Assembly: GCA_900317585.1 (NCBI GenBank)
Contig: ONHG01000001.1
Span: 1 to 64,000, forward strand
Direction of reading: 5' to 3'
DNA from: an uncultured Lachnospiraceae bacterium
GTDB taxonomy: Bacteria; Bacillota; Clostridia; Lachnospirales; Lachnospiraceae
DNA length: 64,000 bases
The position numbers and the translations under genes are program-made. Under the pieces are notes generated by a model. The model saw nothing but the letters and a program-made list of their open reading frames with translations, was not told the origin of the DNA and made no database searches. Shown here piece by piece: positions 49,081 through 58,578 of the stretch (the first letter of the stretch is position 1; the number at the start of each line of letters is the position of its first letter).

Positions 49081-50331
49081 ATGAAGGTTGCAGGTGTGAT
49101 TACCGAATACAATCCATTCCACAATGGGCACAAATATCAGCTAGAGCAGATTAAAAGGCAGACATCTGCTGATTATATCATCGTAGTAATGAGCGGTGAT
49201 TTCGTGCAAAGAGGTGAGCCTGCCATCATTGACAAATACAAGCGCACACGTATGGCGCTTTTGAGCGGTGCCGACCTGGTGCTTGAGCTTCCATCGGTCT
49301 TTGCCACTGCTTCTGCCGAGTTTTTTGCCGGTGGCGGAGTCAGTGTACTCAAAAGCACAGGTGTGGTGGACATGCTTTGCTATGGTGTGGAGTCTGTGGA
49401 CCATGAACTAACAAAGCTTGTGGCTGGCGTGCTTAAGAATCCGCCTGCTGAGTATTCCGCCTCTCTTGCCCGGCTGATTCAGGGTGGGATGAGCTTTCCT
49501 GTGGCCAGGAGCAGAGCTCTATGTGAATATTTTCAAGATAACTATGATAGTTCTTTTGAGAAATTAGATACTTTCATAGCTTCACCAAATAATATTCTGG
49601 CCATTGAGTATGAGAAGGCTTTGATGGACTGTGATATTACAGGATTTCCTATTCAGCGCATCGGTGAAGGATATCACAGCACTGATTCAACATGTGAGTT
49701 TTCTTCTGCTACAGCTGTGCGCGGGGTGATTTCGACCTTAATTGATATAGACAAACACAACACTATTACTAATATGCAGCTTGATAATTCATGGATTTCC
49801 GCAAAGTTCAGTCAGCTAATGCCATCAGACTGCGCCGATATTCTTGTCAATTGTATTTTAGGCGGTCATATTGTGTTTCCGGATGATATTTCTGAAATGC
49901 TTTACTATCGCCTGCTGACCGGGAAGGATAAAGGCTTTGCGCAGTATGCAGACTGCACAAAGGAGCTTTCTGCAAAGATAGTTAAAAATATTTATAAATA
50001 TGAAAGTTTTACGCAGTTTTGTAACTTACTGAAGAGTAAAAATCTGACTTATACGCGTATTTCGAGGGTTCTCATGCATATTTTACTTGGTATTGAGAAT
50101 GATGATTTTAATATATGTATAGATAATCCTTATCTGCGTATACTCGGTTTCAAAAAATCATCAGGAGAGCTTATGCATCTCCTCAAAAAAAGAGCATCAG
50201 TGCCTATTATTACAAAAGTCGCTGATGCCCCGTACGAGCTTATTTCCAAGGATATTTTTGCTGCTGATTTGTATGGCAGGCTGTGTCATTCACAGCAAAA
50301 TGAGTTTACACATGGGGTTGTAATTATTTAA
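49081..50331 (+). CDS. tmcAL: tRNA(Met) cytidine acetate ligase TmcAL
   Basis: TmcAL makes N4-acetylcytidine at the wobble base of elongator tRNA-Met, using acetate and ATP directly through an acetyl-adenylate. The 416-residue protein opens with the nucleotidylyltransferase motif [18 protein letters not shown] (HxGH) and continues with [22 protein letters not shown], and the SSTAVR-type ([10 protein letters not shown]) motif; a helical C-terminal tRNA-binding region follows. AGGAG precedes the ATG. It is divergent from ackA, which produces acetate, and convergent with aroB whose stop is one base away. Confidence 0.95.
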   Translation: MKVAGVITEYNPFHNGHKYQLEQIKRQTSADYIIVVMSGDFVQRGEPAIIDKYKRTRMALLSGADLVLELPSVFATASAEFFAGGGVSVLKSTGVVDMLCYGVESVDHELTKLVAGVLKNPPAEYSASLARLIQGGMSFPVARSRALCEYFQDNYDSSFEKLDTFIASPNNILAIEYEKALMDCDITGFPIQRIGEGYHSTDSTCEFSSATAVRGVISTLIDIDKHNTITNMQLDNSWISAKFSQLMPSDCADILVNCILGGHIVFPDDISEMLYYRLLTGKDKGFAQYADCTKELSAKIVKNIYKYESFTQFCNLLKSKNLTYTRISRVLMHILLGIENDDFNICIDNPYLRILGFKKSSGELMHLLKKRASVPIITKVADAPYELISKDIFAADLYGRLCHSQQNEFTHGVVII

Positions 50332-50332
50332 T

Positions 50333-51445
50333 CTACAACTCCATTATAATTTCTCGCGCCAGACGTTCCTCTATAGGCTTTGCATACACTCCCGGTGCAA
50401 ACTCAACAGTGGCTCCTATGCCCTTTTGGAGCACGAAACGCAGCTTGCCGTCTCTCACCTTTTTGTCGGTGTAGAGCTTTTTAACAAGTGCCTCCCTGTC
50501 TATATAGTCAGGTATACGTGTCGGAAGACCGGCTCTCTCATAGAGCTTTATCACGCGTTCTGCCTGCTCCTCTGACATATAGCCAAGGCGTGCTGACATG
50601 AGTGCCTGTGCTGCCATTCCGATTGACAGTGCTTCTCCGTGCAGCAGCCTGTAGTCGCTGACTGTCTCAATGGCTCGACCTACTGTGTGGCCCAGATTTA
50701 AGGTTTCGCGAAGACCGGCTTCTCTCTCATCCTTCATGACCACATTGTACTTGATACGACAGTTGTTTTCCGCGATGTACTCACATGCAAATTTCTTGAA
50801 TGAATAAATATCATCCAGATTTTCCTCGATAAATTCAAACATATCCTCACTGCCTAAGCATGCGTGCTTTATGGTCTCTGCCATACCGCTTGCCATCTGA
50901 CGCTGTGGCAATGTTTTCCAGGCAGCTATATCTATATATACCTTTTTCGGCTGATTGAACAGTCCTATGGTGTTGGTAGCAAGAGGTGTGTCGATGGCTG
51001 TCTTGCCACCTACCGAAGCATCTGCTGCCGCAAGAAGTGTGGTTGCATAGTTGATAAACGGCACTCCTCTGCCATAAGTTCCTGCAATAAAGCCTGATAG
51101 GTCAGTCACCACACCTCCTCCGACTGCTATGATGCAGCAATCTCTTCTATAGCCCTTTGCAAGCATGGCATCCTCTATCTTTGCCTTTGTCTCACGCGAC
51201 TTGCTCTTTTCACCCGCCGTAAAAACGAACAAATCTACCGAATATCCTGCCTGTTTTATTTTCTCACAGATAGGAAGTGCATATGGATCACGCACATTTG
51301 TATCCGTAATCACTGAAAATTTTTTTATTTTACCTACGAGACTGTTTTCCAAATCTGATATAAGGGAATCCGCAAGGTTGTAGCCTATCTCAATATCATA
51401 TGTGTCATCTACTACTTTTTTGAGTTCTACATTGAATATGCTCAT
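50333..51445 (-). CDS. aroB: 3-dehydroquinate synthase
   Basis: AroB converts DAHP to 3-dehydroquinate in the shikimate pathway, using NAD and a divalent metal. The 370-residue protein has the NAD-binding AVGGGVVTDLSGFIAGTYGRG and substrate/metal-binding motifs SVGGKTAID, MAETIKHACL and LNLGHTVGRAIE. AGGAG precedes the ATG. It ends one base from the convergent tmcAL. It may be cotranscribed from rnhA upstream (48 bp); no other aro gene is in the window. Confidence 0.97.
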   Translation of the reverse strand: MSIFNVELKKVVDDTYDIEIGYNLADSLISDLENSLVGKIKKFSVITDTNVRDPYALPICEKIKQAGYSVDLFVFTAGEKSKSRETKAKIEDAMLAKGYRRDCCIIAVGGGVVTDLSGFIAGTYGRGVPFINYATTLLAAADASVGGKTAIDTPLATNTIGLFNQPKKVYIDIAAWKTLPQRQMASGMAETIKHACLGSEDMFEFIEENLDDIYSFKKFACEYIAENNCRIKYNVVMKDEREAGLRETLNLGHTVGRAIETVSDYRLLHGEALSIGMAAQALMSARLGYMSEEQAERVIKLYERAGLPTRIPDYIDREALVKKLYTDKKVRDGKLRFVLQKGIGATVEFAPGVYAKPIEERLAREIIMEL

Positions 51446-51493
51446 TTCTTTCTCCTGTTATGTTGTATTTTGTTGCTTTCCTGCGGGAAACTG

Positions 51494-52114
51494 CTACAGT
51501 ATACCCACAGCCTGCTTTGCAAGCTTATCTGCCTCTTCGTTGCCCTCTACTCCTGAGTGTCCCTTTACCTTTACAAAGGTAAGCTTTATTTTATTCTTAA
51601 CCGACATGATGTATTCGTGATAAGCTATGGTGCCTGCCTTGTTTCGCTTCCAGGCTCCTGTGGCCCACATCTCTATGCCCATATAGTCATAGTATATGAC
51701 AAGCTCCTTTATGCCAAGCTCTATAGCCTTTTTTACGGCAGCCTCAGCGCCCTTTATCTCTCCGGCTACGTTGCGCATTGTGGCCATCTCAGCATCGTCA
51801 TCCGCTCCCTGCAGCACGTATTTTTCATTGCCGTTCACAAGAAAACCTCCATAGCCATAGGTGTGTGTAACCTTGTTAAAGGAGCCGTCGACAAACGCAT
51901 ACGTGCTATTTTCGCCGGATGATTTCATTCCCGTAATGGTTTTCTCTCCGGCAATAATTTTCTCTCCGTTAATAAATATTTCTGCCTCTTCTATCGTCTT
52001 AAAGCTTTTATACACTGCTCCCTGATATCCGTCAACCATTGCTTTGCAATCATTCCAGTTGAAATATATCCCGGGAACCTTTCCCTTTTTTACCGCATAG
52101 TATTTTGATGCCAT
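51494..52114 (-). CDS. rnhA: Ribonuclease HI with N-terminal viroplasmin-like domain
   Basis: The 206-residue protein has an N-terminal hybrid-binding domain (KYYAVKKGKVPGIYFNWNDC, GAVYKSFKTIEEAEIFI; viroplasmin/caulimovirus-type) and a C-terminal RNase H1 domain with the catalytic carboxylates: Asp in AFVDGSFN, Glu in GEIKGAEAAV, Asp in IYYDYMGIEMWA and Asp in EGNEEADKLAK with HSG just before. It degrades RNA in RNA-DNA hybrids. Three tandem 11-bp copies of a Shine-Dalgarno-containing unit (52120-52152) precede the start and link it to the PilZ gene. Confidence 0.95.
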   Translation of the reverse strand: MASKYYAVKKGKVPGIYFNWNDCKAMVDGYQGAVYKSFKTIEEAEIFINGEKIIAGEKTITGMKSSGENSTYAFVDGSFNKVTHTYGYGGFLVNGNEKYVLQGADDDAEMATMRNVAGEIKGAEAAVKKAIELGIKELVIYYDYMGIEMWATGAWKRNKAGTIAYHEYIMSVKNKIKLTFVKVKGHSGVEGNEEADKLAKQAVGIL

Positions 52115-52119
52115 GCTTA

Positions 52120-52152
52120 ATTTCTCCTTTATTTCTCCTTTATTTCTCCTTT
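52120..52152 (-). repeat. Triplicated 11-bp ribosome-binding-site unit
   Basis: On the minus strand AAAGGAGAAAT is repeated exactly three times (52152-52142, 52141-52131, 52130-52120) just ahead of the rnhA ATG at 52114. The first copy covers the stop codon of the PilZ gene. Only the last copy is at normal Shine-Dalgarno distance (9 bases). Confidence 0.85.
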
Positions 52153-52826
52153 AATTCTTCTTCCTTTGCCTGTTCCTTAAGCTCTTTCAATTTGTAAAGC
52201 TTCTTGAAATACAAATAGACCATTGTATCCCTGCCGGCATCGACTATCCTGCAACCATACAGCTTTTTTTCCGCAGTGTCATCAATCCGGACTTTTCTGA
52301 CCTTCAGTTGAAGAGTAAAATCGTGGTCTCCAACGCTATCACTGAATTCCACCACCACAAGCCTGCCGTCTATTTCAATCTCACTGTCACAATAAAATGA
52401 GATTCCAACCTGGCTCACATCATGAACAACGCCTGTATAATATCCATCCTCGCCATATATGCTCAGATTACAGCTCTGCTCTATTAATATTCTGTCCTTT
52501 GAACGGCGCTCATCCTCGCGTGCTGTCTCCTTGTAGGTGCTGGTTTGAATCAGGTAATATGTTTCATTTCCCCTTTTCGTCACCTTAAGACTCACATCGG
52601 GCCAGAAATATCTTCTCCCATGGTGATTATTAACATAAACATTTATGACAATTCCCTTGAATGCACCTGTTCCAAAATCAACCACATGACCACCATATTC
52701 ATATGCCTTTACGTACACTCCGCCACTTTCAATTTCTTCAACTGCAGAATCAAGGTCGTATTCCAGTCCGCCCCAGTTGGCCTGCAGCACAAGCTTTTCC
52801 CCTTTTTCCAGATCCTGTAATAGCAT
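52140..52826 (-). CDS. PilZ-domain protein, YcgR-like c-di-GMP receptor candidate
   Basis: The 228-residue protein has an N-terminal YcgR-like beta domain (about 1-95) and a C-terminal PilZ domain with the c-di-GMP motif RxxxR (Arg108-Arg112 in ERRSKDR) and DVSQVG (136-141, of the D/NxSxxG type). Both motifs are intact, so c-di-GMP binding is likely. Such proteins act as flagellar brakes or control exopolysaccharide and pili; no flagellar gene is near, but this genome has a pilus-like operon. A charged Lys/Glu-rich tail runs into the repeated ribosome-binding unit of rnhA. Confidence 0.85.
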   Translation of the reverse strand: MLLQDLEKGEKLVLQANWGGLEYDLDSAVEEIESGGVYVKAYEYGGHVVDFGTGAFKGIVINVYVNNHHGRRYFWPDVSLKVTKRGNETYYLIQTSTYKETAREDERRSKDRILIEQSCNLSIYGEDGYYTGVVHDVSQVGISFYCDSEIEIDGRLVVVEFSDSVGDHDFTLQLKVRKVRIDDTAEKKLYGCRIVDAGRDTMVYLYFKKLYKLKELKEQAKEEELKEK

Positions 52827-52860
52827 AATTATACACCTCTGAATTATATTATTATTTATG

Positions 52861-52876
52861 GGTTCTGAATAGCTAC
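52861..52876. repeat. Small inverted-repeat element, copy D (single arm)
   Basis: GGTTCTGAATAGCTAC matches the right arm of copy B (GGTTCTGAATAGTTAC) at 15 of 16 positions; no partner arm is present. It lies 34 bp upstream of the PilZ start. Confidence 0.5.
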
Positions 52877-52882
52877 CTGTTT

Positions 52883-53623
52883 TTATAACACTCTCGACAA
52901 AAATTCCTGTAATCTCTCACTCTTTGGCGCGCCAAATACTTCCTCAGGTGTACCCTCCTCAGCTATGGTGCCCTCATTGATGAACATCACTCTGTTTGCC
53001 ACCTCTCTGGCAAAGCCCATCTCATGTGTCACGACTACCATTGTCATGCCTGCCTCTGCAAGCTCCTTCATTACTGAAAGCACCTCACCTACCATCTCAG
53101 GGTCAAGTGCCGATGTAGGCTCATCAAACAGTATGATGTCAGGATTCATAGCAAGTGAACGGATAATTGCAACTCTCTGCTTCTGTCCTCCAGAAAGCTG
53201 TGCCGGATATGCATCTGCCTTATCAAGGAGACCTATTCTGGTGAGAAGCTCATCTGCCTTCTTTGATGCCTCATCCTTCGTCATCACACCGAGCTTCACC
53301 GGTGCAAGCATTATATTTGCTTTTATTGTCATGTTTGCAAACAGATTGAACTGCTGGAAAACCATGCCTATTTTTTGTCTGGTCACATTGATATCTGTCG
53401 ACTTGTCTGTCAGGTCTGTTCCTTCAAAAAGGATTTGTCCTGATGTAGGTGTCTCGAGCAGATTGAGGGAGCGTAAAAATGTAGATTTTCCACAGCCTGA
53501 CGGTCCGATGATGGCAATTACATCACCTCTGTTTACCTCTGTGCTTATACCCTTTATTACCTCCTGCTCTCCAAAACTCTTGTGCAGGTCTTTTATCTCT
53601 AGTATCACGTTATTATCTTTCAT
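52883..53623 (-). CDS. Amino acid ABC transporter ATP-binding protein (GlnQ-like)
   Basis: The 246-residue ATPase energises a polar amino acid importer. It has Walker [13 protein letters not shown], the Q-loop [14 protein letters not shown] signature [11 protein letters not shown], Walker [13 protein letters not shown] and the H-loop [12 protein letters not shown]. It overlaps the end of the upstream substrate-binding/permease gene by 11 bp and is the last gene of the pair. Its substrate class (glutamine, other polar amino acids) is inferred from family. Confidence 0.96.
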   Translation of the reverse strand: MKDNNVILEIKDLHKSFGEQEVIKGISTEVNRGDVIAIIGPSGCGKSTFLRSLNLLETPTSGQILFEGTDLTDKSTDINVTRQKIGMVFQQFNLFANMTIKANIMLAPVKLGVMTKDEASKKADELLTRIGLLDKADAYPAQLSGGQKQRVAIIRSLAMNPDIILFDEPTSALDPEMVGEVLSVMKELAEAGMTMVVVTHEMGFAREVANRVMFINEGTIAEEGTPEEVFGAPKSERLQEFLSRVL

Positions 53624-55127
53624 TGCTTCTCAGTCTCCTCTCAAGTTTGCTTACTCCGTGGCTTAAAAGCATCACTATAACCAGATAAATAAGGGCTACA
53701 GCAATAAGCGGTATAAATGCCTCGTATGTGTTGCTTCGTATGATATCTCCACCCTTTGTCAGATCCATCATACCAATATAACCACTGATTGATGTCTCCT
53801 TGAGGAGGCTGATAAACTCGTTAAGCAGCGCCGGAAGTATATTTTTGACAGCCTGTGGTATGATAACAAGCTTCATGGTCTGGCTGTAGTTGAGTCCTAA
53901 GCTTCGTCCTGCCTCAAACTGTCCTATATCTACAGACATGATTCCCGAACGCACAATCTCTGCCACATATGCAGCCGAGTTGAGGCCGAAAGCAATGACT
54001 GCTACAAGTATCTTGTTGGTCACAGATGCAAGCACTACATAGTATATGATAAGAAGCTGTATCATGACAGGTGTTCCCCTGATGATGGTCAGGTATACCT
54101 TGCAAATTCCGTTCAATATGGCAAGACCGCCGTTTCTGTCATGGCTGGTTCTGACTATCGCAATTAAAAATCCAAGCACAATACCAAGCATTACGGCAAA
54201 TACTGTGATAACTATTGTATTGCCAAGACCCTTTACGATATACATGTAACGATTGTCCTTGACAAAGTTATCATAGAGCTTTTCCTTTATACCGATTGAA
54301 GAACCCAACTGGCTGTCTTTTACGATAATCTCCTGCTTTGTGGTGATATATGTATCGGTAAAATCAACATTTTTCTTTCTGTCCTCTGTCACTGTAAAGC
54401 CTGATGCCCCGACATCCACCTTGCCTGATGATACAGCGGCAATGATTGCGTCAAACTGCATATCCTCTACCTGCATATCCATGCCAAGCTCATCGGCTAT
54501 GGCCTGCATAATATCCATATCAATTCCTGTGACCTTGTTGTCCTCATAGTACTCATATGGCGGGAACTCTGCATTGGTTCCTACCTTAAGGGTACCGTTT
54601 GACCTGTCAATGTCTTTCTTCACGTAGGGAGTCTTTCCCACCTGATCCACAGAGCCGATATAGTTGTCGATGATGCTCTGAACTGTTCCATCCTGCTGCA
54701 GCTTTTCAAGCGCAGTATTTACCTTGTCGCGAAGCTCTGTATTACCCTTTTTCAGGCAGAATGCATAGTCCTCGTTGGTAAACTCCTCGTCCAGTATCTT
54801 AAGTCCCTTGTTTTCTTTTACAAAGGCAAGTGCCGGCTGCTCATCAATAACTACGCAGTCAATCTTGCCGACCTTTAATGCCTGGACTGCATCGGCACCC
54901 TTGTTGTATCTCTCTACCTTGGTGCCTGAACCGTCGTTCTCATAATCAGATACATAGATATCTCCTGTGGTACCGAGCTGGACACCTATTTTCGCACCCT
55001 CCAGATCGTCCACACAAGCGACCTTTTTGCTGTCGCTTTTGCCGCATGCGCATAAGCTAACAATGAATGTAGCCATTAATGCTGCCATAAGCAAAATCAT
55101 AATCGGTTTTTTCTTAATGGATTTCAT
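53613..55127 (-). CDS. ABC transporter substrate-binding/permease fusion with lobe order swapped
   Basis: A 504-residue lipoprotein-type fusion. A signal peptide with lipobox LCAC (Cys28) is followed by the second lobe of a polar amino acid-binding domain (about 40-158: [18 protein letters not shown] ... [13 protein letters not shown]), then by the first lobe (about 179-275: [18 protein letters not shown] ... [16 protein letters not shown]), and then directly by a GlnP-type permease (about 300-500, EAA loop [13 protein letters not shown]). Normal proteins have lobe 1 before lobe 2, so the domain is circularly permuted. Start at 55127: GAGG lies six bases upstream and the earlier ATG covers it. 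GlnQ-like partner follows. Confidence 0.9.
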   Translation of the reverse strand: MKSIKKKPIMILLMAALMATFIVSLCACGKSDSKKVACVDDLEGAKIGVQLGTTGDIYVSDYENDGSGTKVERYNKGADAVQALKVGKIDCVVIDEQPALAFVKENKGLKILDEEFTNEDYAFCLKKGNTELRDKVNTALEKLQQDGTVQSIIDNYIGSVDQVGKTPYVKKDIDRSNGTLKVGTNAEFPPYEYYEDNKVTGIDMDIMQAIADELGMDMQVEDMQFDAIIAAVSSGKVDVGASGFTVTEDRKKNVDFTDTYITTKQEIIVKDSQLGSSIGIKEKLYDNFVKDNRYMYIVKGLGNTIVITVFAVMLGIVLGFLIAIVRTSHDRNGGLAILNGICKVYLTIIRGTPVMIQLLIIYYVVLASVTNKILVAVIAFGLNSAAYVAEIVRSGIMSVDIGQFEAGRSLGLNYSQTMKLVIIPQAVKNILPALLNEFISLLKETSISGYIGMMDLTKGGDIIRSNTYEAFIPLIAVALIYLVIVMLLSHGVSKLERRLRSNER

Positions 55128-55181
55128 ATTATTCCTCATTTCTGTATAAATATTTATTCAAGATTATATCATATTAGTTTA

Positions 55182-55215
55182 TAAAAAAAAAGAGCCTGAT
55201 TTTCTCAGACTCTTT
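55182..55215 (-). terminator. Intrinsic terminator-like hairpin upstream of the transporter operon, after which prfA reads
   Basis: AAAAGAG-TCTGA (minus, 55215 downward) pairs with TCAGG-CTCTTTT, closing at 55191, and is followed by a long T tract. Read on the minus strand it lies downstream of prfA (stop at 55228), so it terminates the DUF1385-prmC-prfA operon before the transporter genes. Confidence 0.9.
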
Positions 55216-55227
55216 TATACCAAATAT

Positions 55228-56304
55228 TTATGCATCATGCTCCATGTTGCTTAACTTCTTCGCCTGGTCGGCTGCGATACAGGCATCAATTATCTCCTGG
55301 ATATCTCCGTTAAGAATCTTGTCAAGCTTATAGAGCGTCAGATTGATTCTGTGATCTGTCACACGTCCCTGAGGGAAGTTGTAGGTACGAATCTTCTCAG
55401 CACGGTCTCCTGTACCGATCTGGCTTCGTCTCTCCTCTGCCTCTGCATCCTGCTTCTTCTGAAGCTCCATGTCATAGAGCTTTGTACGAAGAAGTGCAAA
55501 AGCCTTTTCCTTGTTTTGTATCTGTGACTTCTCAGTCTGGCTGTAGATGACAATACCTGTTGGATAATGTGTCAGTCGGACTGCTGAATCTGTTGTGTTG
55601 ACACACTGTCCACCGTTTCCGGAAGCACGCATTACGTCGATTCGGATATCCTTGTCATCAATCTTGACATCCACGTCCTCTGCCTCAGGCATCACTGCAA
55701 CTGAGCATGTGGATGTCTGGATACGTCCCTGCGACTCTGTCTCAGGCACTCGCTGCACACGGTGTACTCCCGACTCATACTTTAGAATAGAGTATGCACC
55801 TGAGCCCTTTACCATGAACTCGACAGACTTCATGCCGCCGATTCCTGTCTCATCGGCATCAAGTGTCTCCACCTTCCAGCCTCTGTTCTCTGCGTAGTGC
55901 ACATACATACGGTAGATTTCCGCTGCAAAAAGTGCTGCTTCCTCTCCGCCTGCACCGGCACGGATTTCTACGATGACGTTCTTGTCATCGTTAGGGTCCT
56001 TTGGCAGAAGAAGTATTTTAAGCTCCTTCTCAAGCTCCTCCACCTGCTCCTTTGAATCCTTAAGCTCTTCCTTTGCGAGCTCTCTCATCTCTTCATCTGA
56101 TTCCTCATCCAAAATAGCCAGTGAATCCTCGATATTCTGCTTGCACTCTTTATATTTCTTATATGTCTCAACTATAGGAGCAAGGTCACTCTGCTCCTTC
56201 ATAAGCTTTTTAAATCTGTTTGCATCATTTGCCACATCCGGCTCGCTGAGCAGATTCATCAGCTCTTCATAATGGTGTATAAGATCTTCTAACTTATCAA
56301 ACAT
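55228..56304 (-). CDS. prfA: Peptide chain release factor 1
   Basis: RF1 recognises UAA and UAG stop codons and triggers release. The 358-residue protein has the GGQ motif in [18 protein letters not shown], whose Gln is methylated by PrmC, and the stop-codon-recognition region [14 protein letters not shown] (a P-x-T tripeptide motif). AGGAGG fixes the start at 56304; it overlaps the end of prmC by 8 bp, as in many Firmicutes. It is followed by a terminator. Confidence 0.97.
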   Translation of the reverse strand: MFDKLEDLIHHYEELMNLLSEPDVANDANRFKKLMKEQSDLAPIVETYKKYKECKQNIEDSLAILDEESDEEMRELAKEELKDSKEQVEELEKELKILLLPKDPNDDKNVIVEIRAGAGGEEAALFAAEIYRMYVHYAENRGWKVETLDADETGIGGMKSVEFMVKGSGAYSILKYESGVHRVQRVPETESQGRIQTSTCSVAVMPEAEDVDVKIDDKDIRIDVMRASGNGGQCVNTTDSAVRLTHYPTGIVIYSQTEKSQIQNKEKAFALLRTKLYDMELQKKQDAEAEERRSQIGTGDRAEKIRTYNFPQGRVTDHRINLTLYKLDKILNGDIQEIIDACIAADQAKKLSNMEHDA

Positions 56305-57148
56305 GTTTTTCCTCCTTGCTGTCAAACACTCCCGATACTACCCTGTCATTTCCCGCCAGGTCCTTTATCACTTGTACATCGCTGAATCCCGCAAACTGCA
56401 TCATCTGCGACACCTGTCTGCCCTGGTCACAGCCTATCTCAAAAAGCAGCCTGCCCTGTGGCTTTAGATTTGCCCTGCAATCCTTTATGATACGCCTGTA
56501 AAATAAAAGTCCATCCTCAGAGCCGTCAAGAGCCTCATGCGGCTCAAATACCGACACCTCCGGCATCAGATGCGGTATCTCATCACTTCTTATATATGGT
56601 GGATTAGATACTATCACATCATACATCTCATCAACATGCTCAAACAGATCGCTTCTCTCAAAATCAACAAACACGCCGTTAAGCCTTGCGTTTTCCTTTG
56701 CCACATTGAGCGCCTGCTTTGAGATATCACAGGCTGCACCGTCCACATTTGTCGTGTTCTTTAAGATGCTTATAATTATGCAGCCGCTTCCTGTACACAT
56801 ATCAAGCACTCTCATACCCGGCTCTATCACCTTGAGTGCCTCCTCTACAAGAGTCTCTGTATCCTGACGCGGTATGAGCACATTGCTGTTCACACGGAAT
56901 TTGAGTCCCATAAACTCCTGCTCTCCGACTATGTACTGGAGCGGAATACGCTCAGCGCGCTTACTCAGCAATGCTTGATATTCCCTTATCTGCTCCTGCG
57001 ACATTTCCTCATCCATATGCACATAGTAATATGTGTGATCTATCCTGCATGCCATGGCTAAAAGCAGCCATGCATCGTTTTTTGCATCAACTATCTTTGC
57101 TTTTTGTAATATGCTTTCCCCAAGTAAAATTGCTTCTCTATATGTCAT
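56297..57148 (-). CDS. prmC: Release factor glutamine methyltransferase PrmC
   Basis: PrmC methylates the GGQ glutamine of RF1 and RF2 with SAM. The 283-residue protein has an N-terminal helical domain, the SAM-binding [15 protein letters not shown] and the catalytic NPPY motif in [14 protein letters not shown]. It lies between DUF1385 (20 bp upstream) and prfA, which it overlaps by 8 bp, so substrate and modifying enzyme are coupled. Confidence 0.96.
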   Translation of the reverse strand: MTYREAILLGESILQKAKIVDAKNDAWLLLAMACRIDHTYYYVHMDEEMSQEQIREYQALLSKRAERIPLQYIVGEQEFMGLKFRVNSNVLIPRQDTETLVEEALKVIEPGMRVLDMCTGSGCIIISILKNTTNVDGAACDISKQALNVAKENARLNGVFVDFERSDLFEHVDEMYDVIVSNPPYIRSDEIPHLMPEVSVFEPHEALDGSEDGLLFYRRIIKDCRANLKPQGRLLFEIGCDQGRQVSQMMQFAGFSDVQVIKDLAGNDRVVSGVFDSKEEKHV

Positions 57149-57168
57149 ATATACCTTCTATCCGGCGG

Positions 57169-58137
57169 TCAATGTGCACACACATTGTTTTCTTCCTGCC
57201 ATTTCTTCCAATCAAACACTGCCTCAACTGATGCGATGCCCACCTCAATCATTTCATCATCCGGCTCCTTTGTGGTTATTCGCTGCATTAAAAGTCCCGG
57301 GACACTGAGCAGGTTGACAACCGGGTTGTCATATCTGCCCGCAAACCTGATAAACTCATAAGATACACCTGCTATTACCGGAATAAGCACAAGTCTCAGT
57401 AAAAGCTGCAGCGGTTTTGAATCCACACGTATAAACATGAAAAACAGTATGCTTATGAGCATTACTATAAGCAGAAAGCTTGTACCGCAGCGCTTGTGAT
57501 GCTTTGAGCTTTTTCTCACGTTTTCCACGGTAAGCGGTAGTCCGTGCTCTATGCAGTTGATGCATTTATGCTCAGAGCCGTGATACATAAATGTACGCTT
57601 AATATCAGGGGTCAGCGATATAATTGCTATATACCCCAGAAATATTGCCAGTCTGATAACACCCTCTATGAACGCTATGAGCATCTGTGAGCTTATCATC
57701 TTTTTAAAAAGTCCTGAAAGGAAATACGGCAGTGCAAAAAACAGTGCGAGCGCTATAACAATTGACAGTACCACTGTACCGCCAAGCATGGCATTCTCCT
57801 GTTTCTTTTCTTTGGCAGCTTTTTTAGCCTTTTGCTCCTCTGTAAGAGCCTCTTCTTTGTCCTTTTTATTTGAAGCAGATGCGCTTTCATCGTCCTCGAA
57901 AAAAGACGCTGAATACATCAGTGTGCTCATGCCCAGATAAAGCGAATCGACAAAGCTCACCACACCTCTTAAAATAGGAATCTTTCTAACTGCATCAAGT
58001 GCCTTTGAATTCTTACGCTTTGAAACCTTGACATCTATTTCATGGTCGGGCTTCCTCACGGCTACGGCGTATGTGTCCTTGTTCTGCATCATTACGCCCT
58101 CCATGACAGCCTGACCGCCAATACCTGAATACTTCAT
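57169..58137 (-). CDS. DUF1385 family membrane protein (YqhQ-like)
   Basis: The 322-residue protein has the DUF1385 opening YSGIGGQAVMEGVMMQ and four or five membrane helices (about 110-135, 150-175, 220-245 and beyond), and the conserved HGSEHKCINC motif with H and Cys that may bind metal. Function is unknown; in B. subtilis its homologue YqhQ is of unclear role. It is a constant neighbour of rpmE, prmC and prfA. A charged insert with Lys/Glu repeats (about 78-108) is variable. Confidence 0.93.
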   Translation of the reverse strand: MKYSGIGGQAVMEGVMMQNKDTYAVAVRKPDHEIDVKVSKRKNSKALDAVRKIPILRGVVSFVDSLYLGMSTLMYSASFFEDDESASASNKKDKEEALTEEQKAKKAAKEKKQENAMLGGTVVLSIVIALALFFALPYFLSGLFKKMISSQMLIAFIEGVIRLAIFLGYIAIISLTPDIKRTFMYHGSEHKCINCIEHGLPLTVENVRKSSKHHKRCGTSFLLIVMLISILFFMFIRVDSKPLQLLLRLVLIPVIAGVSYEFIRFAGRYDNPVVNLLSVPGLLMQRITTKEPDDEMIEVGIASVEAVFDWKKWQEENNVCAH

Positions 58138-58154
58138 AAAACCTCTCTATATTC

Positions 58155-58190
58155 CAAAAAAGGTTGAGGTATATTGCAACCTCAACCTTT
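58155..58190 (-). terminator. Intrinsic terminator after rpmE
   Basis: AAAGGTTGAGGT (minus, 58190-58179) pairs with ACCTCAACCTTT (58170-58159) and is followed by a T tract. DUF1385 starts 18 bp downstream, so the later genes need read-through or a separate promoter. Confidence 0.9.
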
Positions 58191-58207
58191 CAAGTAACTA
58201 TATGATT

Positions 58208-58408
58208 CTATTTCATACCATATTTCTTATTGAACTGCTCAATACGTCCACGAGCCTGGTTAGCTTTCTGCTGACCTGTGTAGAATGGATGGCACTTTGA
58301 GCAAATCTCCACATGGATCTCCGGCTTTGTAGATCCTGTAACGAATGTGTTACCACAGTTGCATGTAACAGTTGCCTGATAATAATCTGGATGGATTCCT
58401 TCTCTCAT
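58208..58408 (-). CDS. rpmE: 50S ribosomal protein L31, zinc-binding type
   Basis: L31 bridges the subunits of the ribosome. The 66-residue protein shows [22 protein letters not shown] and [12 protein letters not shown], the CxC...CxxC zinc ligands of the zinc (C+) form. AGAGGTG fixes the start at 58408; an upstream GTG overlaps that site. A 135-nt leader and a promoter (58543-58571) precede it, and a terminator follows directly. Confidence 0.97.
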   Translation of the reverse strand: MREGIHPDYYQATVTCNCGNTFVTGSTKPEIHVEICSKCHPFYTGQQKANQARGRIEQFNKKYGMK

Positions 58409-58571
58409 GATTTTCACCTCTTTTATATTCTTATCGTATTTCTATAGCTTCACTCTTTATACCCGTATGCCCGATCCGCATATGATACTTGCTGCAAGAG
58501 CGACACGTTGCGTCCGTTTACATCCCGATAAACAGCTTAGTTATTGTAGCACATGAATCTGTCAATTGCAA
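58409..58571 (-). promoter_or_regulatory. rpmE promoter and long structured leader
   Basis: Minus-strand -35 TTGCAA (58571-58566) and -10 TACAAT (58548-58543), spacer 17 bp. The ~130-base leader includes CTTGC-A-GCAAG and GACGCAACGTGTCG-type complementary segments, so it may be an L31 autoregulatory leader; no match to a known family was tested. Confidence 0.45.
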
Positions 58572-58578
58572 GACATTT

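Noticed and set aside
52965-53666. Plus-strand open frame of 233 codons opposite the GlnQ-like gene
   Set aside because: Shadow of the ABC ATPase; no family pattern and no ribosome binding site.
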